Positions 9,512 to 16,875 of a DNA stretch of 64,000 bases are shown here, one piece after another; within the stretch, counting starts at the first letter, position 1, and each line of letters starts with the position of its first letter. The notes below the pieces were generated by a model that saw only the letters and a list, made by a program, of their open reading frames with translations, was not told the DNA's origin and searched no databases. Source of the DNA: Sandaracinaceae bacterium (lineage in GTDB: Bacteria; Myxococcota_A; Polyangia; Polyangiales; Sandaracinaceae). The position numbers and the translations under genes are program-made. The stretch lies in NCBI GenBank assembly GCA_020633195.1, contig JACKEC010000019.1, forward strand, positions 434,001-498,000. The letters run 5' to 3'.

Positions 9512-10951
9512 ATGCCGATCCTCACCCCGGAGGAGCGCCTCGGTACGACCGTGGCGGGGAAGTACGACCTCGACCGGATCCTCGGCGCCGGCGGCATGGG
9601 TGTGGTGTTCGCCGCCCACCACAAGTGGACCAACCGCAAGGTCGCGCTGAAGCTCCTGCGGTACGAGGCCGCCAACAGCCCCGAGGTCGTGCGTCGCTTC
9701 CTGCGCGAGGCGAAGGCCGCCGCGCAGCTCCGCCATCCGTCGGTGGTCGACGTGCTCGACATGGGGCAGGACGACGACGGCGGCGTGTACCTCGCGCTCG
9801 AGCTGCTCGAGGGGGAGCCGCTCAGCTCCGAGATCGAGCGCCACGGCAAGCTCGGGGCGGCGCGCGCGCTCGCGGTCACGCTGCCGGTGCTCGACGCGCT
9901 CGCCGAGGCGCACGAGAAGGGGATCGTCCATCGCGACCTCAAGCCGGACAACCTGTTCGTCCATCGCGGGCCGGGCGGCGATCTGCTGCCGAAGGTCCTC
10001 GACTTCGGGATCGCCAAGATCATGGAGTCGGCCAAGACGCTCGACACGCAGACCGGCACGGTGCTCGGCACGCCGTACTACATGTCGCCGGAGCAAGCGT
10101 CGGGGACCGAGGAGGTGGGCCCGCCCGCGGACGTCTGGTCGATGGGTGTGGTCCTGTACGAGACGTTGACGGGCAAGCGCCCCTTCGACGGGCCGAGCGC
10201 GACCGCGATCCTGCTCAAGATCATGACCGGCGACGTCCCCAAGCTCTCGGACGAGCCGGGGCTCCCCGCGCCGCTCGCGGCCGCGATCGACCGCGCGCTC
10301 GTCCGCGATCCGAAGCAGCGGTACGACCACATGGGCGCGTTCGCGGACGCCCTCCGCACGGCGGCCGCCGCCGAAGGCGTGGAGGTGCCTCGCCGCGTCA
10401 CCCTCTCGGAGCTCAAGACGCTTCAGGTCGTGGACGGCGAGGAGGCCTACGCCACCACGTTGCGCAACGACACCCCTCGCGTGGAGCGCGCCGCGACGCC
10501 GCGCGCGGAGCCCGCCGAGGCGCGAGCGACGACCGAGCGCACGCCGTCGCGCGGTCCCCGCACCGGCCTGCTCGCGGCGGGGCTCGCGGTCGTCGTGGTC
10601 GCGGGGGCGGCCATCGCGTGGGGTCAGCTCGGGGGTGAGGACGATCCCCCGATCGCGCCGCTCGCCCACCCCGTCGTCACGACCCCGCCCCCGGCGCTCG
10701 ACCCGCCCGTGGTCGAGGCGCCACCGCCGCCCGACGAGGAGCCCGTCCCGACGGGCGTCGCGATCGAGGAGACGCCGACGCCGGAGATCCCGACCTTGGC
10801 CGAGGAGGAACAGCCGGCCGCGGACGAGGAGGCTCCGGTGGCGCGCCGTCGGCGCGGTGCGCCTCGCGAGGACGGACCGTCGACGTCCCCGCGGGAGGCC
10901 AACGAGCCGACCGAGCCGCGCGGCGCCACGGGCATCCGCGACGAGTTCTGA
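9512..10951 (+). CDS. Ser/Thr protein kinase, single-pass membrane type
   Basis: A 479-residue Hanks-type kinase. The Gly-rich loop is GAGGMGVV near residues 25-32, the ATP lysine is Lys47 (VALKLL), the catalytic HRDLKPDN has Asp142, and DFG is at 164-166. The activation segment GTPYYMSPEQ is intact, so the kinase should be active. After the kinase domain (to about residue 290) come a linker and one membrane helix (LLAAGLAVVVVAGAAIAW). A Pro/Glu-rich, probably periplasmic tail shows no recognisable sensor. It is followed by a TPR/PEGA gene, an arrangement repeated at 60961-63104. Confidence 0.93.
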   Translation: MPILTPEERLGTTVAGKYDLDRILGAGGMGVVFAAHHKWTNRKVALKLLRYEAANSPEVVRRFLREAKAAAQLRHPSVVDVLDMGQDDDGGVYLALELLEGEPLSSEIERHGKLGAARALAVTLPVLDALAEAHEKGIVHRDLKPDNLFVHRGPGGDLLPKVLDFGIAKIMESAKTLDTQTGTVLGTPYYMSPEQASGTEEVGPPADVWSMGVVLYETLTGKRPFDGPSATAILLKIMTGDVPKLSDEPGLPAPLAAAIDRALVRDPKQRYDHMGAFADALRTAAAAEGVEVPRRVTLSELKTLQVVDGEEAYATTLRNDTPRVERAATPRAEPAEARATTERTPSRGPRTGLLAAGLAVVVVAGAAIAWGQLGGEDDPPIAPLAHPVVTTPPPALDPPVVEAPPPPDEEPVPTGVAIEETPTPEIPTLAEEEQPAADEEAPVARRRRGAPREDGPSTSPREANEPTEPRGATGIRDEF

Positions 10952-10966
10952 GCGCCAGCAGCCGTG

Positions 10967-10972
10967 TAGAAT
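10967..10972 (+). promoter_or_regulatory. TAGAAT -10 box, six bases before the start
   Basis: TAGAAT followed by six bases and then the GTG start at 10979, the spacing expected for leaderless transcription. The TPR/PEGA gene may therefore be transcribed separately from the kinase gene upstream. Confidence 0.55.
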
Positions 10973-10978
10973 GCGAGC

Positions 10979-11980
10979 GTGCTCCGGCGGCTGGCGGCGG
11001 GTCTGTTCACGGCGGTGGTGTGCCTCGCGCCGCTCCGCGTCGCCGCGCAGGAGGAGCGCGAGCCCGAGGCGTCCGTCGAGCCCTCGGACACGACGGCCCG
11101 CGCGCGCGAGTACTTCGGGCAAGGCGTCGAGCTCACCCGACAGGACCGCTGGGGCGAGGCGCTCGTGTACTTCCGCCGCTCCCTCGCGCTCGTCGAGCGC
11201 CCCAACACGCTCTTCAACATCGCGGGGATCCTCGTCCGGCTCGGGCGCGGCCGAGACGCGGTGGAGCACTACGAGCGCTACCTCCGCGTCGCCCCCGAGG
11301 ACGACCCGGACCGCGCGGCCGCCCTCGCGGCGCTCGAGGACGCGCGCGCGGCGCTCGCGCACCTGCGCCTGTCCGTCCGCCCCGCCGACGCCGAGCTGCG
11401 CGTCGACGGCCTCCGCATCGACGGGGAGGGCTCCGAGCGAGAGCTCGTGCTCGATCCCGGCGAGCACGTGATCGATCTCTACGCGCCCCGCCATCACCGC
11501 GAGGTCTTCCGCGTCTCGCTGCTCCCGGGCGCGACGGGGGAGCGCCTCATCAACCTCGTCCGGCTCGGCGCCGGGGCTCGCCCTCCCGAGCACCCGGAGA
11601 CACCCGAGACGATCCCTGCGCTCGCCCCTCCCGAGCCGGAGCCCGTCGTCGTCGCGCCGCCGATCCCGGCACCGCCCGCGCGGGTCGATCGGACACCCGC
11701 ACACGTCACGCTGGTCGCCGGCCTGGCGACGGCGGTGGTGGGCGGCGCGGTCCTCGTCTGGGGCCTCGTCGAGCGCGCGTGGATCGAGGGCGCGCCGGCC
11801 GGGGAGTCGTGGGAGCGCTACGCCGAGGCGTACGACCGCAGCCAGATCCTCGCCCCCGTCGGGATCTTCGGGCTGGTGCTCGGCGCCGGGCTCGCTGGCC
11901 TCGGCGGGGGATGGCTCGTCGGGCTCTCGGGGTCGGTCGGGCCGAACCAGGCGCGGCTCGAAGCGCGAGGGACGTTCTGA
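10979..11980 (+). CDS. TPR and PEGA-like domain membrane protein
   Basis: A 333-residue exported protein with a signal peptide at residues 1-23. TPR-like helices span about 38-120 (EYFGQGVELTRQDRWGEALV, then LFNIAGILVRLGRGRDAVEH). A PEGA-like beta module (LRLSVRPADAELRVDG and VLDPGEHVIDLYAP) covers about 130-190. After a Pro-rich linker come two hydrophobic helices (near 240-262 and 295-320). Such proteins often accompany Ser/Thr kinases in Myxococcota and may scaffold or sense at the envelope; that role is inference. The GTG start is supported by the TAGAAT box. It overlaps the next gene by one base (TGATG). Confidence 0.8.
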   Translation: MLRRLAAGLFTAVVCLAPLRVAAQEEREPEASVEPSDTTARAREYFGQGVELTRQDRWGEALVYFRRSLALVERPNTLFNIAGILVRLGRGRDAVEHYERYLRVAPEDDPDRAAALAALEDARAALAHLRLSVRPADAELRVDGLRIDGEGSERELVLDPGEHVIDLYAPRHHREVFRVSLLPGATGERLINLVRLGAGARPPEHPETPETIPALAPPEPEPVVVAPPIPAPPARVDRTPAHVTLVAGLATAVVGGAVLVWGLVERAWIEGAPAGESWERYAEAYDRSQILAPVGIFGLVLGAGLAGLGGGWLVGLSGSVGPNQARLEARGTF

Positions 11981-13086
11981 TGCGACGCGCGGCGGCGCTC
12001 CTGCTTGTGCTCGCGGTCGGGTGCGCCCCGCCCAGCATCCCCGACGGCCTGACCTGCGCCGGCGACGGCGGCGCGTGTCCGCCGGGGTGGCGATGCGAGG
12101 TCACGCCGCCGGCGTCGCGCGGGGTGTGCGTTCGGCCCGGCGACGCGGGGATGTCGCCGCCGGACGCGGGGGCGGACGCCGGGGAGTCCTGCGAATTCTG
12201 TCCGAGCGACTACGTGTGTCAGGCGGCCCCGTTTCGGTGCCTGCACCCCTGCGCGGTGGCCCCGGACGACTGCCCCGTCGACACCCAGTGCCAGGTGGGC
12301 GGCTGCCAGACGTTCGGTTCAGCCGAGTGTCCGACGCCCTGCTCCGCCGCGGAGCGCTGCGTCCGTGGGGTGTGCATCCCCGCCTGCGAGCCCGGCCCAT
12401 GCTCCGAGGTGACCGCGTGCATCGGCGGCCTCTGCAAGCCCCTCCTCGATGGGGCCGAGCGGATCGAGAACCTCGCCGACGCCACCCCGGTGGGGTGCCT
12501 CGCTGGTGTCAACTCGAATTTCGAGATGCACACGCTCGAGCGGTGGTGCTACCACTGGGCTTCGACCGTCTCGGCCGTCCCCGAGCCCCGGCTCAGCAGC
12601 AGCGACGACGTCCCCCTGCGCGTCGTGATCATGGGTCGTCAGGGGCTCCCGGACGTGAGCGACCCGAACCAGGTCGTCGCCCTCTCGCTCTTCCAGGTCT
12701 ACCCGCTCGCGACCTCCGAGGACTTCGACCGAGACCTGGATTGGGACTTCACCGCGATCGCCGCGGGCAGCGCCTGGGGGGTCAACCTGACCCTCGTCTT
12801 CTACGACCCGACCGGGACGCCGATCGGCTACGAGCGGAGGTGGAGCGACGCGTCTCACTCGACGGGCCCCATGCCGGCGCCGATGGAGCTCATCCAGGAG
12901 TCGACGGGGTGGTCGCCCGACGAGCGGCCCCCTCCGCTCTCGCTCCGAACCGTCGCCATGATGGCGGCCCGGGGAGACCCCGAGGGGCGCTTCGCCAGCG
13001 TCGCCGTCGTCTTCACCGTCTGGACTTACGGGCCTCGCGTCGAGCTTCGGCATCGGAGCCTCCAGATCACCGCGACGCCTCCGTGA
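11980..13086 (+). CDS. Cys-rich lipoprotein
   Basis: A 368-residue lipoprotein with lipobox LAVGC near residue 15. The first 150 residues contain many Cys in short EGF-like or disulfide-knot patterns (CEFCPSDYVCQAAPFRC, CSAAERCVRGVC), interrupted by an Asp-Ala-Gly linker. The remaining 200 residues look like a beta-rich surface domain (VPLRVVIMGRQGLPD, LDWDFTAIAAGSAWGVNLTL) with no family I recognise. It is translationally linked to the TPR/PEGA gene. Confidence 0.78.
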   Translation: MRRAAALLLVLAVGCAPPSIPDGLTCAGDGGACPPGWRCEVTPPASRGVCVRPGDAGMSPPDAGADAGESCEFCPSDYVCQAAPFRCLHPCAVAPDDCPVDTQCQVGGCQTFGSAECPTPCSAAERCVRGVCIPACEPGPCSEVTACIGGLCKPLLDGAERIENLADATPVGCLAGVNSNFEMHTLERWCYHWASTVSAVPEPRLSSSDDVPLRVVIMGRQGLPDVSDPNQVVALSLFQVYPLATSEDFDRDLDWDFTAIAAGSAWGVNLTLVFYDPTGTPIGYERRWSDASHSTGPMPAPMELIQESTGWSPDERPPPLSLRTVAMMAARGDPEGRFASVAVVFTVWTYGPRVELRHRSLQITATPP

Positions 13087-13117
13087 GCTCGGGGAGGGCG
13101 CCGCGCGCCCGACGTAC

Positions 13118-13123
13118 TACGGT
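13118..13123 (+). promoter_or_regulatory. TACGGT -10-like box, five bases before the start
   Basis: TACGGT (overlapping TACTAC at 13115-13120) lies five bases before the GTG at 13129, again a leaderless-type position. Confidence 0.45.
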
Positions 13124-13128
13124 CCGGC

Positions 13129-14694
13129 GTGGGGAATCGTCTCGGCTGGCTCGGCGTCGCGTGCGCGCTGCTCCTCGGGGCCTGCGATCGTTGCGGCGGG
13201 CCCGCGTCGAGCGAGGCGGCTCGGCTCCGGGTCGAGGTCGCGTGGCCGGGGGTCGGGGCGGACGACGTGGAGCGCGCCGTGGTGATCCCGCTCGAGCGCT
13301 CGCTCGCCTCGGTGCCCGGCCGGCGCCGCACGCGCGTGACGATCGACGAGGGGGTCGCCGAGCTCGTGCTCGAGGTCGACGAGCCCGAGGCCGCGCTGAA
13401 CGCGGCGCGGGAGGCGCTCACGCAAGCCGACTTGCCATCGGACGCCGAGCCGCTGCAGCTCTGGGTCGACGCGCCCGAGCCCTCGTGGCTCGAGGTCCAG
13501 CTCGTGGGTCGACCTTCGGAGGCCCCCCTCGACGCGAGCCGTCGGTACGGCGTCCCCGAGCCGCGCGTCGTGGTGGAGGTGCCCCCGGCGCGGGCGAGCG
13601 CGATGGGCGTCTCGATCGAGGACGTCGAGGCCGCGCTCGGTCGGGCCGACGTGCCCGCGGGTCAGATCGCGGTCGCGGGCGTCGAGGTCCGCATCCGGTC
13701 GTCGGCCGCGTCCGGCTCGTTGGAGGAGCTCGGGGACCGGACGATCCGACCGGGGCTGCGGGTCGAGGACGTCGCCGACCTCCGCTACGACGACCGCGGC
13801 GACGGGGTGTGGGCGCGGACCGCCGAGGGCCGAGCGCTCGTCGCCGCCCGCCCCGCGAACCCGGCCGCGGGGATCACGATCCGCGCGTGGGGCGCGATCC
13901 CGCGGGTTCGCGGCCCCGCCGCGATCGTGCTCGTCGACGTCCTCGGATCCGAGGAGGACGTGGAGCGCGTGGTCGGCTCGCTGCTCGCCGTCGGCTCGAC
14001 CTCGAGCGCGCGGGTGGTCGCGCTGCGCGGCGACTCGGTCTGGGGCTCACGCTCGGGCGCGACCGAGGTGCTCGTGCTCGGCGAGGACGCGCGAGATGGG
14101 GCCGTCGCGATCGAGCGCGCCGCGTCCGAGCAGCCCGGGGTCCACGCCGCCGCGTTCGCGCCAGGCGATCGGTGGGTCCGCCTCACGGTGCAGGCGGCGA
14201 CCGCCGAGTTCGTCGATCGCGGCGCCGACCGCCTCGACCGGTGGCTCGCCGAGCGAAGCGACGTCCGGGCCACCTGGGGCGCGCCGGCCCTCGCGCGCGA
14301 CGAGCTCGAGGTCGAGCTGCGCCGCGATGAGGCCACGCGCCTCGGCGTGACCGAGGCGTCGATCGCGCGGGCGATCCAGCTCGCCACCAGCGGCGTCGTG
14401 GTCGGCCGCCTCCTCGAGGGCGGCGACGCGCTCGACGTCGTCCTGCGCTCGCCGGGTGGCGGCGAGGGCCCCGCCGCGCTCGAGGGGCTGCTCGTCCGCG
14501 GCCGGCAGGGCGCGCTCGTGCCGCTCTCGCAGGTGGCGTCGATCCGCCCGCGTCGCCTCCGCGCCGTCCTGCGCGTCGACGGCCGCCCGGCCGCCGAGCG
14601 CTACGTCCGCGCCGACGGCGACGCGCTCGAGGACGCGCTCGCGCATCTGTCGCTCCCCGCGGGGGTGACCGTGGCGTTCGACGAAGCGCCCTGA
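13129..14694 (+). CDS. Lipoprotein made of RND-transporter periplasmic head domains without a membrane domain
   Basis: A 521-residue lipoprotein (lipobox LGAC, Cys19). Residues 33-118 match the first porter subdomain of RND pumps: VEVAWPGVGADDVERAVVIP then SLASVPG. Residues 144-220 match the porter/TolC-docking segment of the first half (PRVVVEVPPARASAMGVS, SLEELGDRTIRPG, VEDVADL). Residues 391-480 match the same segment of the second half (DEATRLGVTEASIARAIQLA, GALVPLSQVASI). Thus the soluble loops of both pump halves are joined, while all twelve membrane helices are absent. True RND pumps are about 1,040 residues. It cannot pump by proton flow alone. It may cap, regulate or bridge an envelope complex, which is inference. 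Confidence 0.8.
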   Translation: MGNRLGWLGVACALLLGACDRCGGPASSEAARLRVEVAWPGVGADDVERAVVIPLERSLASVPGRRRTRVTIDEGVAELVLEVDEPEAALNAAREALTQADLPSDAEPLQLWVDAPEPSWLEVQLVGRPSEAPLDASRRYGVPEPRVVVEVPPARASAMGVSIEDVEAALGRADVPAGQIAVAGVEVRIRSSAASGSLEELGDRTIRPGLRVEDVADLRYDDRGDGVWARTAEGRALVAARPANPAAGITIRAWGAIPRVRGPAAIVLVDVLGSEEDVERVVGSLLAVGSTSSARVVALRGDSVWGSRSGATEVLVLGEDARDGAVAIERAASEQPGVHAAAFAPGDRWVRLTVQAATAEFVDRGADRLDRWLAERSDVRATWGAPALARDELEVELRRDEATRLGVTEASIARAIQLATSGVVVGRLLEGGDALDVVLRSPGGGEGPAALEGLLVRGRQGALVPLSQVASIRPRRLRAVLRVDGRPAAERYVRADGDALEDALAHLSLPAGVTVAFDEAP

Positions 14695-14730
14695 AAAAAA
14701 TTCCGGCCGCTTCAGGTTCTCTTCAGAACC
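14694..14730 (-). terminator. Candidate terminator for the sigma-factor gene
   Basis: On the minus strand, the hairpin GGTTCT-GAAG-AGAACC (14730-14715) and a CGGCCG palindrome are followed by a run of seven T (14702-14696), downstream of the sigma-factor stop. The run abuts the stop of the convergent RND-head gene. Confidence 0.5.
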
Positions 14731-14742
14731 GGTGCGTTGATT

Positions 14743-14770
14743 GGAGGTGAGCCGAGAGGCTCTCCCCTCC
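14743..14770. terminator. Strong hairpin between convergent genes
   Basis: GAGCC-GAGA-GGCTC with a second stem of GGAGG and CCTCC outside it. It lies between the convergent RND-head and sigma-factor genes and could stop transcription in either direction. It has no T-run of its own. Confidence 0.4.
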
Positions 14771-14835
14771 ACATCGAGTAGCTCCCCAAGGCGGGGGCGG
14801 CCGCAACCACTCCCTCCCGCGGTCGTCCCCGCCGT

Positions 14836-16176
14836 CTACTCTTGCGTGCTGAGCGCGGCGCGGAGCTTGGCGAGGGCGAGGGCCTCGAGCTGCCGGACCC
14901 GCTCGCGGCTGAGGTTCAGCTGCTCGCCGATCTCGCGCAGGGTCAGGCCGTCGGGCTCCCCGTCGATGCCGAAGCGGCGACGGAGGATGTACTGCTCGCG
15001 GGGCGAGAGCACGGAGAGGATCTTGGAGGCGGTGCCCTCGCGCTCGCGCGCGATGACCTGGTCGTCGGCGCTCTGCGCGGAGTCGTCGCACAGCATCTCG
15101 TCGAGCGACCGATCGCCGTCCTCGCCGATGGGGGCGTGGAGCGAGACGCTGCGGGTGCGCGCCTCGAGCGAGCGGCGGGTCTGGTCGAGGGTCATGCCCA
15201 CCTCGTGGGCGAGCTCGAGCTCGGTCGGGATGCGACCGTAGCGCTGGGTCAGCTCGCGCTCGGCGCGGCGGAGGCGCTTGCGCTTCTCCGTCATCCCGAA
15301 CGGGACGCGGACGGTCTCGGCGTGGCGCGTCACCTCGCGGGCGATCGACTGCCGGATCCACCACGTCGCGTAGGTGGAGAAGCGGGTGCCGACGCGGTGG
15401 TCGAACTTGTCGACGGCGCGCATCAGGCCGAGGTTGCCCTCCTGGACGAGGTCCGGGAACGGCACGCCCGAGCCGCGGTAGGCCTTGGCCAGCATCACCA
15501 CGAGGCGGAGGTTGGCCTCCGCGAGGTGGTTGCGGCGCCGGTCGAGCTCGCGGCGGGCCTCGCCGAGCGTCACGGCGAAGCGGCGCAGGAGCGGGCGGCG
15601 ACGACCGAGGGAGAGCTCCGCCTTGCGGATGATCTCGGCGGTGTTCGAGTCCTCGAGCGCGTCGGCCTCGCAGAAGAGGTCGAGCTCGCGCGCGACGCGC
15701 TCCACGATGGCCTGCATGCGCTCGCGGTGAAGGGCGATCTTGCGCGCGGCCTTGCCGCGGCGCTCCCACGCGCGCTCGCGGGCGGCGCGGCGCTCGGCGC
15801 CGGAGCCCGTCTTGCGCGCGGCGACCTTGAGGCACCACGCCTCCGCCTTGCGCGCGTCCTCGAGCCGCTTCGTGAGGAGCGCGAGCCCCTCCTTGCCCTC
15901 GTAGGAGCCGAGGTGCGTCAGGTCGAGGACCGTGGACTCCTCCGCGGCGAGGCGGTCGCACCACTCCCCGAGCTCGGGGAGGTTGATGCCTGCGTCGAGG
16001 ATGAGATCGAAGCAGGCCGTCTCGGCCTCCTCGATGTGCTTGGCCGCCGCGACCTCGCCCTGTCGGTCGAGGGGCGGCGTGAGATCACCGAGCCCCGCGA
16101 GGTAGAGGTCGAAGGGGTCACGGAGGCTTCGAGGCCGCGGGCGAGCCCGTGCGGCGGATGCAGTGCTTTTCTTCAT
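14836..16176 (-). CDS. RNA polymerase sigma-70 factor, RpoD-like (group 2 type)
   Basis: A 446-residue sigma factor. Region 1.2 is near residues 20-50 (PFDLYLAGLGDL). Regions 2.1-2.4 run from NHLAEANLRLVVMLAKAY through FPDLVQEGNLGLMRAVDKFD to STYATWWIRQSIAREV. Region 3 follows. Region 4 contains SPREQYILRRRFGIDG and the helix-turn-helix LTLREIGEQLNLSRERVRQL. Acidic region 1.1 is missing and about 130 charged residues separate 1.2 from 2.1. This suggests an alternative primary-like factor rather than the housekeeping one. I start at MKKSTASAAR; an in-frame codon at 16248 would add 24 unlikely residues. Confidence 0.92.
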   Translation of the reverse strand: MKKSTASAARARPRPRSLRDPFDLYLAGLGDLTPPLDRQGEVAAAKHIEEAETACFDLILDAGINLPELGEWCDRLAAEESTVLDLTHLGSYEGKEGLALLTKRLEDARKAEAWCLKVAARKTGSGAERRAARERAWERRGKAARKIALHRERMQAIVERVARELDLFCEADALEDSNTAEIIRKAELSLGRRRPLLRRFAVTLGEARRELDRRRNHLAEANLRLVVMLAKAYRGSGVPFPDLVQEGNLGLMRAVDKFDHRVGTRFSTYATWWIRQSIAREVTRHAETVRVPFGMTEKRKRLRRAERELTQRYGRIPTELELAHEVGMTLDQTRRSLEARTRSVSLHAPIGEDGDRSLDEMLCDDSAQSADDQVIAREREGTASKILSVLSPREQYILRRRFGIDGEPDGLTLREIGEQLNLSRERVRQLEALALAKLRAALSTQE

Positions 16177-16289
16177 GTTCGAGTCTGGGGAACCGCTCGA
16201 CGAGAGAGGGCTAACCGGGGCGGGCCCGGTACGCGCTTCCTCCCCCAAGGGGCGTCGAACCGACCGCTCCGTCGTCGCGGGTCCCCCGA

Positions 16290-16317
16290 ATCATGAGGGC
16301 GAAAGGCGAGCGTGCAA
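16290..16317 (-). promoter_or_regulatory. Candidate sigma-70 promoter upstream of the sigma-factor gene
   Basis: On the minus strand, TTGCAC (16317-16312), a 16-base spacer and CATGAT (16295-16290). It would leave a leader of about 110 bases before the ATG at 16176. The stretch 16177-16353 shows nothing else. Confidence 0.35.
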
Positions 16318-16353
16318 CCCGAAAGAAAATGGGGTCGGCGGGCCTCGTGTACG

Positions 16354-16752
16354 TCAGCCCAGGCCGCGCCTGGCGACCGCTCTTTCGTGGCTCCAGCGGC
16401 GCCGGATCCGGCTGCGATCGGCCCTCTCGTCGATGCCCGTCTCGAGCCGGACGGGCTCCGGCGCGAGCTCGAGCGGGACGCTCACGGTGGGCGTCTCGTC
16501 GATCTGCATCCGATCCCCTACACGGGTGAGCAGGTCGGCGACGTCGTCGAGGAGGCGGGCGCCGACGACCGCGCGCAGCCGCCGGCCGGGGTCCTGTGGG
16601 CTCTCGTGCATGACCCGCTCGAGCGCGGCCTCGAGGAGCGCGTCGGCGAGCTCGGGTCGCATGAACCCGCGGAGCTCGAGCTCGAGGGCCCGGTGGGCGC
16701 GGTGGAGCGCGCGTCGGGGGCGGGGATCGGAGATCGGGGCGCGCTCGTCCAT
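16354..16752 (-). CDS. Hypothetical protein
   Basis: A 132-residue soluble protein of unknown function, rich in Arg, Glu and Leu. A helical stretch (HRAHRALELELRGFMRPELA, then ALLEAALERVMHE) is followed by GARLLDDVADLLTRVGDRM and an Arg-rich tail. It lies between the sigma-factor gene and the large VWA operon on the same strand. I choose the ATG at 16752; a GTG at 16830 is also in frame. No family is recognised and codon pattern is the only support, so confidence is moderate. Confidence 0.5.
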   Translation of the reverse strand: MDERAPISDPRPRRALHRAHRALELELRGFMRPELADALLEAALERVMHESPQDPGRRLRAVVGARLLDDVADLLTRVGDRMQIDETPTVSVPLELAPEPVRLETGIDERADRSRIRRRWSHERAVARRGLG

Positions 16753-16875
16753 GCCGGAACGGAGAGCAAGCGCCGATCCACGTCGATCCGCCGACGGCGG
16801 ACGGTCGGAGTGTCGCCTCGAGGGGAGCACCCGGGGCTCGTGTCCCCGTCCCGGTGTCCACTCGGGAGTGCGTTC

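Noticed and set aside
14842..16296. Plus-strand frame over the sigma-factor gene
   Set aside because: It has no domain, while the minus strand has all sigma-70 regions.
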